A stretch of DNA of 64,000 nucleotides from Nitrososphaerota archaeon (GTDB taxonomy: Archaea > Thermoproteota > Nitrososphaeria > Nitrososphaerales > Gagatemarchaeaceae). Where the stretch lies: positions 126,629 to 190,628 of the forward strand of contig JAFLZH010000001.1 of NCBI GenBank assembly GCA_029785615.1. Direction: 5' to 3'. Shown one piece after another: positions 43,117 through 50,855 of the stretch. The position numbers and the translations under genes are program-made. The stretch's first letter is position 1, and each line of letters opens with the position of its first letter. Below the pieces are notes generated by a model. That model ran no database searches and was not told where the DNA came from. It saw nothing but the letters and a program-made list of their open reading frames with translations.

Positions 43117-43500
43117 TCAGTGTGTGACGCGCTCCGGGACTATCCTGATGATGGTCCTGGGGTCGTCAAGGCTGTGGTCAGGGTACTCCCTCCCGTTGTA
43201 TTTCACAGACAGCCTGTCGATATGATCCTCGGCTCCCTCCCGCGTTATCTCTACGGCTCTGCCGCGGATCAGCACTTTCTTGTACGGGTTGGCCATGTCG
43301 AAAACCGCGAGGGCGACCCGCGGGTCCCTCTTGAGGTTCCTTGTGCGCTGCCTAGACTCGGTGGCGTTCAGCACCACTGTGTCCCCGTCCCGCTCGACCC
43401 AAACCGGCGCCACCTGGGGGGATCCGTCGGGCATGATCGTCGCCACGCATGCGAAGTTCTTCCCGTCCAAAAGCTCCCTCGCCTGGTTTGAAAGTTGCAT
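43117..43500 (-). CDS. PPOX-class split-barrel protein, probably F420-dependent
   Basis: The 127-residue protein has the features NQARELLDGKNFACVATIMP, DGSPQVAPVWVERDGDTVVL, NATESRQRTRNLKRDPRVAL and the C-terminal IIRIVPERVTH, the typical TIGR03618-like F420-dependent PPOX pattern. Such enzymes bind F420H2 or FMN at a dimer interface and reduce small organic molecules. An F420:NADP oxidoreductase gene is at 54.1 kb. It converges on the MFS gene. Confidence 0.9.
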   Translation of the reverse strand: MQLSNQARELLDGKNFACVATIMPDGSPQVAPVWVERDGDTVVLNATESRQRTRNLKRDPRVALAVFDMANPYKKVLIRGRAVEITREGAEDHIDRLSVKYNGREYPDHSLDDPRTIIRIVPERVTH

Positions 43501-43601
43501 GGTGGTGGATCAGGGGGCCCGCATGATTAATGTTGCGCAGGTGCGGCCGCCACCACAGCGGCCTGGGTGAACGACGTGACCTCGGGCCTCCTCCTGTGCC
43601 C

Positions 43602-43742
43602 TCAGGCGAGTTTTGTGACGACCTCGCGGCCCTCCTTCATGAATGGGTACGCCTCGTCGAGTTCCTGACGTGCCCCGCTCCTGGGGGCCCTGGGCCAGGA
43701 AGACCTTGACCCCGATGGCGGAGAGGTCCACGACCGCCCTAG
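43602..43742 (-). pseudogene. Frameshifted gene remnant
   Basis: Just downstream of the membrane-protein gene at 43743, one minus-strand frame reads AVVDLSAIGVKVFLAQGP and then degenerates. A second frame takes over as QELDEAYPFMKEGREVVTKL plus A and a stop. Both halves look like natural protein sequence with normal codon bias, and joining them needs one frameshift near 43680. There is no start codon. It looks like the C-terminal end of a decayed gene, possibly DsrE-like, but the family is uncertain. Confidence 0.4.
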
Positions 43743-44111
43743 TCAGGTCCCGAGCCCGTACTTCTTCGCGCTCTCCGCCTGGAGCTCCCTCACTTCCCTG
43801 ATCCTTTCAGCGAGCTTCCTCTCGAACAGGAGGTTCCTCACCCCGGCGTAGCACCAAAGCAGCGAGATGGCGAGGCTCAGGATGCCAAGCCCCACCAGGC
43901 CCGGGTTCACCAGGTCCACCGTCTGGCTTGTAATCCCCAGTCCGTAGGGGAGGACCACCAGCTGGACGAAGTAGCTGACTGCAAAATAGGCGCCGACTAT
44001 GGTGGCGACGAGGGATAGGAGCCTGATCTTCTTCCCGCCCCGCTCCATGTGCTGTATGAATTCCTCCTGGAGTTCGATTATCGAGACGCCGGCGTCCTTT
44101 TCTTCGGGCAT
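43743..44111 (-). CDS. Small two-helix membrane protein with coiled-coil ends
   Basis: The 122-residue protein has a helical N-terminus (SIIELQEEFIQHMERGGKKI), two membrane helices (RLLSLVATIVGAYFAVSYFV, GLVGLGILSLAISLLWCYAG) and a charged helical tail (RKLAERIREVRELQAESAKK). A TATA-like GTTATAAG near 44139 fits a leaderless ATG at 44111, seven codons inside the longest frame. One copy of the ACAAGTTGT element (reverse orientation) lies upstream of this promoter, so it may belong to the same regulon as its neighbour regulator. Function unknown. Confidence 0.7.
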   Translation of the reverse strand: MPEEKDAGVSIIELQEEFIQHMERGGKKIRLLSLVATIVGAYFAVSYFVQLVVLPYGLGITSQTVDLVNPGLVGLGILSLAISLLWCYAGVRNLLFERKLAERIREVRELQAESAKKYGLGT

Positions 44112-44150
44112 GGCCCGCTTCATGTCCTCCACCGCTTATAACCCATGCTC

Positions 44151-44159
44151 ACAACTTGT
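44151..44159 (-). promoter_or_regulatory. ACAAGTTGT operator-like element upstream of 43743-44111
   Basis: ACAACTTGT on the plus strand is the reverse complement of the element repeated three times at 44453-44487. Here it sits about 10 bases upstream of the TATA box of the membrane-protein gene and touches the end of the regulator gene. Confidence 0.45.
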
Positions 44160-44422
44160 CACTCCAGGGCGGGGAAGAGCATCCTAAGGCCCGAGTCGAG
44201 ATGGTTAAGCGCGTCCATCCCGACCAGGGTGATGGAGTACATCTCGTGCCCATCCGCCGGTTCCACCCTCACCAACCCCCTGGCTGCAAGGGTTCCAAGG
44301 TATTCTTCGAGCCTGCCGAACGGGACGTTGGCGACCCGGGCCAGCTTGGACGGGATCTGGGGGCCCGACGCAAGCGCCCTGAGGAGGACCCAGAGGATCA
44401 CCGTCGTGTCCCTGTTCTTCAA
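44159..44422 (-). CDS. Winged-helix transcriptional regulator, likely autoregulated
   Basis: The 87-residue protein is a single archaeal winged helix: TTVILWVLLRALASGPQIPS, KLARVANVPFGRLEEYLGTL, AARGLVRVEPADGHEMYSIT and LVGMDALNHLDSGLRMLFP. Such small wHTH proteins act as dimers. The leaderless TTG 44422 follows a TATA-like TTCTTATCG about 27 bases upstream, which overlaps the first of three ACAAGTTGT repeats. The gene is divergent from a three-gene operon, whose promoter is on the other side of the repeats. It is the natural candidate to bind them. Confidence 0.82.
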   Translation of the reverse strand: MKNRDTTVILWVLLRALASGPQIPSKLARVANVPFGRLEEYLGTLAARGLVRVEPADGHEMYSITLVGMDALNHLDSGLRMLFPALE

Positions 44423-44452
44423 CCGCCTTCAGCGCGGAGGGGGACGATAAGA

Positions 44453-44487
44453 ACAAGTTGTCAGTACAAGTTGTTCTAACAAGTTGT
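44453..44487. repeat. Three ACAAGTTGT direct repeats with 13-bp period (operator array)
   Basis: ACAAGTTGT occurs at 44453-44461, 44466-44474 and 44479-44487, each copy 13 bases apart. The array lies between the divergent TATA boxes of the winged-helix gene (about 44446-44454) and of the pseudo-HerA operon (CCTTAAGC, about 44496-44503). A fourth copy in reverse orientation is at 44151-44159. The regular spacing and position indicate a regulator array controlling both directions. Confidence 0.75.
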
Positions 44488-44526
44488 GCGTCAGCGCCTT
44501 AAGCAAACCCCGGGCGCATCCATCCG

Positions 44527-45753
44527 TTGAACGCACACGGCGCCGCAGGCTGGCTTGGATACGCCCTGGATGGGACCAGGGGCCGCGTCGGGGTCCGGGG
44601 GCTGGGAGACCGCATCCTCATCCTGGGGAGGGAGGCCGGTCCCATGGCGACTCTTTTCGCCTACGCAGGGGCCGAAGCGGGGTCGAGGCTGACAGTCCTG
44701 GACCTCGACGGCTCGGTGTCTCAGGAGGTCCGCGGCTACTACCGCGCCCTCGACTACCGCGCAATGCTCTACGAGTCATTCCACCTTGAGGGAGAGGACG
44801 CGACCCACGGTCAACTCGTCGCCTCCGCCTACGCCGCGGCCCTGGACCTCGCATCAGAGGAGGAGGCGATCCTCTCAGCCGCCCTGCAGAGGCTCTCGGA
44901 GCAGGACGACCTCGCCACCCCCACCTCGCTGTACGACGTCCTCGGGGCGGTCGAAGGGTTCAGGGGCTACTACGTCGACAAGCTGAGGGGGAGGATCGGC
45001 GCCCTCCGCCACCTCGACGCGACCAGGGGGGAGTCCTTCGACTCACTGACGGAAGGGGGAGCACTCGTGAGCTTTGCGACGGCCCCCTACCCCCAGGCGG
45101 CCGAGCTCGCCGCAGGGCTCTACCTCGCCAAGCTCGTGTACCTCCTCTCGAGAGCCGCCTCGGGCCCCGACGCCCTTCTTGTCACAGGGGCCCACCGCCT
45201 CTTCAGGAACCTCGCCCGCCTCCAGCACTCTGGGAAGCTCCTCGCAGGGCTCCTGGAGTCTCAGATCCACCTCATCCTCTCGACCCCGCTGCCGGCTCTG
45301 TTGAGCGACCAACTCACGGACTCCATGCCAGTGAGGCTCTACTCCAGCGAGGCATGGAACCACCTCAGGACCCCAAGACAGGCCGCTGCCCTCGCGTGCT
45401 CCTACACAGTCTGCGACGACCGCTCCGGAGCATCTCTGGGTTTCGCACCCCGCTTCATAAGGTCGAAACGCGCGTCCGTTGGCCTCCCTCAGAGCACTCC
45501 GACGAGGGCAAGCCCAGAGCTCACGAGGGCGATCCTCGACGAGGTTTCAAGATATGATGCTGCAAACAGACAGTCCATTGTCTCATACCTCTCTCCCCAG
45601 TTCCTTGCGGCCGACGTCGCGGCGGAGGTGGACAGGCTCCACTCGGAAGGGTACCTCTTACTCGAGCCGAAGGAGGGCGGGGGCGGTCCGAAGATACTCT
45701 CATACACGGTGACAGAGGCGGGGAGGCGGCTCCTTCAGGGGCTGAGCATGTGA
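44527..45753 (+). CDS. HerA/FtsK-like protein with degenerate ATPase motifs and C-terminal winged helix
   Basis: The 408-residue protein is not a recognised family. Its order of elements resembles HerA/FtsK-type ATPases. GDRILILGREAGPMATLFAY occupies the Walker A position but lacks the GKS/T. RLTVLDLDGSVSQEV fits the strand after the first helix. PDALLVTGAHRLFRNLARLQ occupies the Walker B position without the DE pair. LILSTPLPALLSDQL resembles the sensor strand. The last 90 residues (ELTRAILDEVSRYDAANRQS, DRLHSEGYLLLEPKEGG) look like a winged helix. It is probably a non-catalytic partner of the RecA-like ATPase encoded next, which overlaps its stop. A leaderless TTG start is supported by CCTTAAGC 28 bases upstream. 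Confidence 0.65.
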   Translation: MNAHGAAGWLGYALDGTRGRVGVRGLGDRILILGREAGPMATLFAYAGAEAGSRLTVLDLDGSVSQEVRGYYRALDYRAMLYESFHLEGEDATHGQLVASAYAAALDLASEEEAILSAALQRLSEQDDLATPTSLYDVLGAVEGFRGYYVDKLRGRIGALRHLDATRGESFDSLTEGGALVSFATAPYPQAAELAAGLYLAKLVYLLSRAASGPDALLVTGAHRLFRNLARLQHSGKLLAGLLESQIHLILSTPLPALLSDQLTDSMPVRLYSSEAWNHLRTPRQAAALACSYTVCDDRSGASLGFAPRFIRSKRASVGLPQSTPTRASPELTRAILDEVSRYDAANRQSIVSYLSPQFLAADVAAEVDRLHSEGYLLLEPKEGGGGPKILSYTVTEAGRRLLQGLSM

Positions 45754-46760
45754 TGGAACATCTCGCCACCGGCTGCTCGGCAGTTGACTCCCTGACCGAC
45801 GGAGGCCTCGCCGCAGGGACCGTGACTCAGATTTTCGGTGAGAAGGCGCTGGGTAAGAGCATAATCTCCTTCCAGGCCGCCTGCTCTGTGGCCGCGGTGG
45901 GTGGGAGCGCAGTCATCCTCGACACGGAGCAGTCTTACTCGAGCTACCTCGTCCCCTACTGGCGCGAAAGGATGGCCAAAAGGTTCGGGAAGGAGCTCAA
46001 CGTCGCGGAGGTGAAGCTCGAGAGGGCGCCCAAGGTGTCCCCCAGGAGGAAGCCAGTGACGAGAGGGCAGCTCATCAACGCGGTCGACGTGGCCCTCGGC
46101 CACCTCGGGGTCTCCTACACCGACGCCCATCTCGGCGCGGTGGCGGACATCTTCTCCCCGGACTTCTTCGTAGAACTCCCTCCGAAGGGGCCCTCGGTCC
46201 TCATATTCCAGACCCCGGAGGTAGTGGACCTGTTGAACCTCCACGGCATAGACGCCGCCAAGGAGGTCTCGAGCGGGGGGAGGGTGGAGCTGAAGATGAG
46301 GCAGACCCCCACCTACCAATCCGCTCTTCACCACATAATCAGGGAGACCGGGGCCAGGCTGCTGGTCTACGACTCGATTTCAGCGCCCTTCAAGGCGTCG
46401 TTCCCGAGCACCCAGGACCTGCCCGCACGGAGCGCTGGCCTCGCCATGCTCCTGGCCCACGCCCAGCGCCTCTGCGCCGACTTCGGGATCGCCGTCCTCG
46501 TCACCAGCCATGTCTCCATCGACCCCATCAACCCCTGGGACCGGATTCCCTACGGCGGGGTCATCCTCGGCCACGACGCCAAGTTCTCCCTCGAGCTCAC
46601 AAAGTCCACGGCGACGAGGAACAAGGACAGGGGCCCCGAGGCGCTCAACCCCGATGAGAAGGAGGGGTGCACCAAGGCCTTCTGGGCTGCCAGGCACCCC
46701 GCCCTCGAGGAGTACACCAGGTTCGCCTATGCCCGCCAGGATGGGGAAGGATTCCACTGA
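45750..46760 (+). CDS. radB: RecA/RadB-like ATPase
   Basis: The 336-residue protein has a RecA fold: TGCSAVDSLTDGGLAAGTVT, Walker A FGEKALGKSIISFQAACSVA, AVILDTEQSY, Walker B-like GARLLVYDSISAPFK, and LLAHAQRLCADFGIAVLVTS plus HVSIDPINPWD as the L2-like region. The layout and size fit the RadB/RadA paralogue group, which helps homologous recombination or binds single-stranded DNA. A large insertion of about 90 residues after the ATP site is unusual. The gene overlaps the pseudo-ATPase gene (4 bases) and the following membrane-protein gene (1 base), so all three form an operon. Confidence 0.8.
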   Translation: MMEHLATGCSAVDSLTDGGLAAGTVTQIFGEKALGKSIISFQAACSVAAVGGSAVILDTEQSYSSYLVPYWRERMAKRFGKELNVAEVKLERAPKVSPRRKPVTRGQLINAVDVALGHLGVSYTDAHLGAVADIFSPDFFVELPPKGPSVLIFQTPEVVDLLNLHGIDAAKEVSSGGRVELKMRQTPTYQSALHHIIRETGARLLVYDSISAPFKASFPSTQDLPARSAGLAMLLAHAQRLCADFGIAVLVTSHVSIDPINPWDRIPYGGVILGHDAKFSLELTKSTATRNKDRGPEALNPDEKEGCTKAFWAARHPALEEYTRFAYARQDGEGFH

Positions 46761-47791
46761 TGGGTTGGTTCCTCCGCATCTTGGCCGCCCTCGTCGGCAT
46801 CTTCGCATTCGGCCTGGGGGCCTGGCCCGTCTCTCTCATCGTTCTGATCTATCTCGTCTATTCTCTCAGGCGCCCGAGGGCCGCCCCTCTCAGGCAGGAA
46901 GTGCTTCCGAGACCTCATCGAGCCCGGGGCCGACTCGTCCTGGGTGGGGTGCTGCTCTTGTTGTCGGTCATCGCACTGGGCGCAGGCGGAACCCTCTCCC
47001 CCCTGGTCTTCCTCGTGGCCGGCCTGGCGGTCGTCTTCTGGCCCATCCTCCGCATTGGGGGACTAACGAGCCTGGTGGTCCCTGTGAAAGACTCGGTCCT
47101 CCTAAGGAGCAAGGCCTTCCCGTTCCGGTGGTACACGGTAGCCGAGGTCAAGCTCGAGTCACGGGATCAGACGCGGGGGATCACCGCCATGGATGGCCGG
47201 CTCCTGGTCTTCGCCGGGAGGGCTCCATCGGCTTTCTTGATCGTCGCGGTCTGCGCCCTCAGGTACGGGCAAGCCGAGGAGAGGGTGATCAGGGACCTGC
47301 AGAGTTGCTCCAGGATGCTCTCCCAGAGAGGGGCACATCTGCTCCCGTTGGACAGCGCGGACGCCGTCCGGAGGCTGTCCCTCACTCTAGACAGGCTCAA
47401 CATGGGCACGGTCGACCTCGAGGGAGTCGCTTCCCTCCCCTTCGACGTCTTCGCGCTCAGGGCCAGAGAGGGGGTGGTCGTCTCGCATCGAGCCTTCAGG
47501 GTCTCGGCCCAAGGCGGACCGGCGTCGATACCAGCTTCGGACCTCTCCGTCCCCAGGCCACCGCTCCTCGCCGAAGTGGTGGAGAAGATAGGCGAGAAGA
47601 ACGGATGGCCCGGTCCCGACGAGTACTCCACCTTCCTCGCTGCCATGGACGCGTCACGGGCGGAGCCGCTGGCGGACAAGATCAGGACCAAGGGCGAGGA
47701 GGGTGGGAAGGTGACAGTCGAGACTCCTGGCGGGGCCGAAGTCAGGCTCACGAGGGCGCAGCTGAGGGCTGTGGCCAGAATCTACAGGTGA
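46760..47791 (+). CDS. Membrane protein with large cytosolic domain, unknown
   Basis: The 343-residue protein begins with about four hydrophobic helices (GWFLRILAALVGIFAFGLGA, PVSLIVLIYLVYSL, GVLLLLSVIALGAGGTLS, FLVAGLAVVFWPILRIGGLT). A soluble domain of about 220 residues follows (RWYTVAEVKLESRDQTRGIT, ALRYGQAEERVIRDLQSCSR, ETPGGAEVRLTRAQLRAVAR). Its ATG overlaps the RadB-like stop (TGATG), so translation is coupled. I do not recognise the family. In the operon it could anchor the RecA-like and HerA-like proteins to the membrane. Confidence 0.75.
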   Translation: MGWFLRILAALVGIFAFGLGAWPVSLIVLIYLVYSLRRPRAAPLRQEVLPRPHRARGRLVLGGVLLLLSVIALGAGGTLSPLVFLVAGLAVVFWPILRIGGLTSLVVPVKDSVLLRSKAFPFRWYTVAEVKLESRDQTRGITAMDGRLLVFAGRAPSAFLIVAVCALRYGQAEERVIRDLQSCSRMLSQRGAHLLPLDSADAVRRLSLTLDRLNMGTVDLEGVASLPFDVFALRAREGVVVSHRAFRVSAQGGPASIPASDLSVPRPPLLAEVVEKIGEKNGWPGPDEYSTFLAAMDASRAEPLADKIRTKGEEGGKVTVETPGGAEVRLTRAQLRAVARIYR

Positions 47792-47794
47792 GGC

Positions 47795-48010
47795 CGCCGG
47801 GGCCCTCACGAGGACGGCGACCGCGAAGGCGATCGGCGCCAGCCCAGTCTCCATCGAGGTGCAGCATCCCTACCAGCCAGACAATTGCGAATGCCCAACC
47901 CTCGAGGAGGACGCTCGCCGGGTCCAAGGCCGACCGCTGGGCCCAGCCCTCCTGTCTGCTGATAATGGCCCCATGCGTTTTCCACGACTTGAACAGACCT
48001 TCGTGGAGAA
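47795..48010 (-). pseudogene. Possible frameshifted membrane-protein remnant
   Basis: The minus strand has a natural-looking segment (GLFKSWKTHGAIISRQEGWA, LLEGWAFAIVWLVGMLHLDG) that ends in a low-complexity shadow, while another frame continues hydrophobically as METGLAPIAFAVAVLVRAPA up to a stop. Joining them needs one frameshift. There is no convincing start. A decayed small membrane protein is the simplest explanation; random hydrophobic reading remains possible. Confidence 0.25.
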
Positions 48011-48075
48011 GCTCCGGCGAGCTGCCCGCCTCGAAGCCTTCATAAGTCGACGCGTGTCCGAGAGCCCCGGTCGGC

Positions 48076-48252
48076 TTGGGGAGGATCCGGGAGAAGACGG
48101 GATCAGGGGTGTGCAACTGCCGCCATCTCGCCGACGCCCACGAGGTGCTCTTCAAGACAATCTACGCGACCAAGCGGGGGAGGTGCACGGTCGATGGGTG
48201 CGGTTGCCAGGCCTACGCTCGGAACCCGAATTACCACGTGGTGGGCGCCTAA
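48076..48252 (+). CDS. Small zinc-binding protein, CxCxH...CxxxxCxC pattern
   Basis: The 58-residue frame holds two Cys/His clusters, GVCNCRHLADAH and RCTVDGCGCQAY, the spacing of a small zinc finger found in short archaeal proteins. A TATA-like TTCATAAG (48039-48046) lies about 33 bases before the TTG at 48076. GTG 48109 (48 residues) is an alternative start that keeps all Cys and His residues. The function is unknown; nucleic-acid or protein binding is plausible. It is too short for ordinary gene callers. Confidence 0.65.
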   Translation: MGRIREKTGSGVCNCRHLADAHEVLFKTIYATKRGRCTVDGCGCQAYARNPNYHVVGA

Positions 48253-48525
48253 CAAGTCACGGTTGGAGGGCTGGCTATCCTCGTCCCGGCCCTATGGCGG
48301 CCTCTCCATGGCCGAATGGCTGCTGGGCAGCTTCTACGACCCCTCCATGTTCTGGGAGGGCGTGGATCCCATCTGGCTCGTCCATGAGCGCGTGACCTTC
48401 GGCGTAGCCGGTGCAGTGTTGGCCAGCTAGTCCTTCGTGCGGCGGCGGTCGGAAGCTGGAGGTGGCAGCGCCCGGGAAGGCGGCTCCCGCCTCGCTGGGC
48501 GGGCTAGCCAGGGAGTCTACGGAAA
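48253..48525. other. Intergenic region with a possible gene fragment before fusA
   Basis: A plus-strand frame ending at 48430 reads SMAEWLLGSFYDPSMFWEGV, DPIWLVHERVTFGVAGAVL and a stop. This resembles genuine protein more than shadow reading but has no clear start or family, and may be another remnant. The rest (48431-48525) shows only GC-rich sequence. The fusA promoter (AGCTTCATAACC, about 48526) ends the region. Confidence 0.3.
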
Positions 48526-48573
48526 GCTTCATAACCCGTTCCCGAATGGTCGTTTCAAGGGTCGCAAGGTATC

Positions 48574-50766
48574 ATGCCGCGTTTCAAGACCACAGCTGAG
48601 GCTCTCAAGATAGTCCACAACAGGGAGCAGATCCGCAACCTGGGGATCATAGCCCACGTGGACCACGGGAAGACGACCACTAGCGACAGCCTGCTGGCAG
48701 CAACGGGGATGCTGTCGCCTTCTGTGGCGGGGCAGGCCCTGGCCCTGGATTACATGGAGCTCGAGCAGCAGAGGCAGATGACCATCAAGGCCGCCAACGT
48801 GACGCTCTACTATGAGAAGGATGGCACGCCCTACGTCATCAACCTCATCGATACACCTGGGCACATCGACTTCACCGGGAAGGTGACCCGCTCGCTGAGG
48901 GCCGTGGACGGCGCCATAGTGGTCGTGGATGCCGTCGAGGGGATAATGACCCAGACAGAGACGGTCACCCGCCAGGCGCTTGAGGAGAGGGTGCGCCCCG
49001 TCGTCTACATCAACAAGATTGACCGGCTCATCAAGGAGCTCCGCCTCACCCCGGAGAAGATGCAGGAGTGGCTCTTCGGCATAGTCAGAGACTTCAACCG
49101 CCTCGTCGAGACCTACGCTGAGCCCGAATACAAGCAGAAGTGGAAGGTGTCGGTCCAGGACGCCCAGGTCGCTTTCGGCTCCTCCAAGGACAAATGGGGC
49201 TTCAACTTCGACATGGCGAAGGCCGCGGGGATGTCCTTCAAGGACATAATCAACGCCTACACGAGCTCCACCCCCGAGGAGCTGGGCAAGAAGCTCCCGC
49301 TCCACGAAGCGCTCCTAGGCATGGTCGTCAGGCACCACCCGCCCCCCCACGTCGCCCAGGCCTACCGCATCCCCAAGATCTGGCCGCAAGGGGACCTAAC
49401 CAGCGATATAGGCAAAGCCCTGCTCGCCTGCGACGAGAACGGCCCCACCGTAATGATGGTCACCAATGTGGTGGTCGACCCGGCGGCCGGCTTGGTCGCC
49501 ACGGGGCGCCTCTTCTCGGGGAGCGTCACCAACGGGGATCAGATATACCTGCTCAACTCCAAGCGGGAGGGGAAAATCCAGTCCGTCCAGATATTCATGG
49601 GCTTCCAGAGGGAGATCGTCGACTCGCTACCTGCGGGCAACATCCCGGCCCTCCTCGGCCTCGACATCAGGTCCGGGGAGACGATATCCAACAGGAAGGA
49701 CGTTGCCACCTTCGAGTCCATCCACTACGTGAGCGAGCCTGTGGTCACCGTCGCGGTGGAGGCGAAGCACCCGCGCGACCTCCCCAAGCTGGTCGAAGTC
49801 ATGAGGAGGCTGAACATCGAGGACCCCAACCTGGTGGTCACCATCAACCAAGAGTCTGGAGAGACACTGATGTCAGGCATGGGGGTCCTTCACCTCGAGA
49901 TCGCCACTACCCAGATCCAGCAGGCAGGCCTCGAGATAGTCACGTCGCCGCCGATAATCAACTACAGGGAGACCATCCGCGCGAGGGCGGGGCCCATAAT
50001 GTCCAGGTCTCCTAACCGCCACAACAAGATCTTCGTCGAGGTGGAGCCACTGGAGCCGGAGGTCATAGAGCTGATCCGCAACGGCACCATCGGCGAAAAC
50101 GTGGAGAAGAAGGCGGTTATCAAGACACTCCGCGACCACGGCTGGGATCCGGACCAGGCGCGCAACTTCCAGGCCGTAGACGAGAGGGGAAACGTGCTCA
50201 CCGAAGTGACGAAGGGGGTCCAATTCCTGCAGGAGTCCATGGACTCCATCAGGGCGGGCTTCGACGACATCATGAAGAACGGTCCGCTCGCCTACGAGTT
50301 CACCAGGGGAGTGAAGGTGGCGCTCACCAACTTCGTCCCTCACGAGGACCCCGCCCACAGGACCTACGCCCAGCTGATGCCGGCTTCCAGGCGCGCGATA
50401 CTCGGCGCTATGCTCTCTGCCAACCCCACGCTGCTCGAGCCGATACTTGGGATAGAGGTGAAGGGGCCCTCCGAGCTGATCGGTGCGGTCACCGGGGTAA
50501 TCAGCTCCAAGAGGGGCAAGCTCGTGAGGATAGACCAGAAGGAGGTCATGACGGTCGTGGAGGGTGAGATCCCCGCCGCCGAGACCTTCGACCTCAGCGA
50601 GAAGATGAGGGGGGCAACGGCAGGCAAGGCGGTCTGGAACACCCACTTCAAGACCTGGCAGGCGGTCCCTCAGAACATGCTCTGGGGGCTGGTCACGGAG
50701 ATCAGGAAGCGTAAGGGCCTCCCGCCGGATCCGCCGAAGGCCGAAGAATTCATAGACAAGGAGTAG
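48574..50766 (+). CDS. fusA: Archaeal elongation factor 2 with divergent diphthamide loop
   Basis: The 730-residue GTPase is aEF-2, which moves tRNAs and mRNA on the ribosome. The G motifs are AHVDHGKTTTSDSLLA (G1), LEQQRQMTIKAANVTLYY (switch I), NLIDTPGHIDFTGKVTRSLR (G3) and VVYINKIDRLIKELRL (G4). All five domains are present. The domain IV tip, normally HxDxxHRGxxQ, reads PHEDPAHRTYAQLMPASRRA: the diphthamide His (His595) remains, but the conserved Gly after HR is Thr and the next residue is Tyr. No diphthamide biosynthesis gene is in this window. A promoter-like TTCATAAC is about 40 bases upstream. Confidence 0.95.
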   Translation: MPRFKTTAEALKIVHNREQIRNLGIIAHVDHGKTTTSDSLLAATGMLSPSVAGQALALDYMELEQQRQMTIKAANVTLYYEKDGTPYVINLIDTPGHIDFTGKVTRSLRAVDGAIVVVDAVEGIMTQTETVTRQALEERVRPVVYINKIDRLIKELRLTPEKMQEWLFGIVRDFNRLVETYAEPEYKQKWKVSVQDAQVAFGSSKDKWGFNFDMAKAAGMSFKDIINAYTSSTPEELGKKLPLHEALLGMVVRHHPPPHVAQAYRIPKIWPQGDLTSDIGKALLACDENGPTVMMVTNVVVDPAAGLVATGRLFSGSVTNGDQIYLLNSKREGKIQSVQIFMGFQREIVDSLPAGNIPALLGLDIRSGETISNRKDVATFESIHYVSEPVVTVAVEAKHPRDLPKLVEVMRRLNIEDPNLVVTINQESGETLMSGMGVLHLEIATTQIQQAGLEIVTSPPIINYRETIRARAGPIMSRSPNRHNKIFVEVEPLEPEVIELIRNGTIGENVEKKAVIKTLRDHGWDPDQARNFQAVDERGNVLTEVTKGVQFLQESMDSIRAGFDDIMKNGPLAYEFTRGVKVALTNFVPHEDPAHRTYAQLMPASRRAILGAMLSANPTLLEPILGIEVKGPSELIGAVTGVISSKRGKLVRIDQKEVMTVVEGEIPAAETFDLSEKMRGATAGKAVWNTHFKTWQAVPQNMLWGLVTEIRKRKGLPPDPPKAEEFIDKE

Positions 50767-50855
50767 GCCGTCAGGCATCCTTTAAGGGGGGTTTCGGCGG
50801 CCAGAGGGCCGGCGGCTAGAGAACGGAGATCTTATCCTACGACCTGAGGCTCGAC

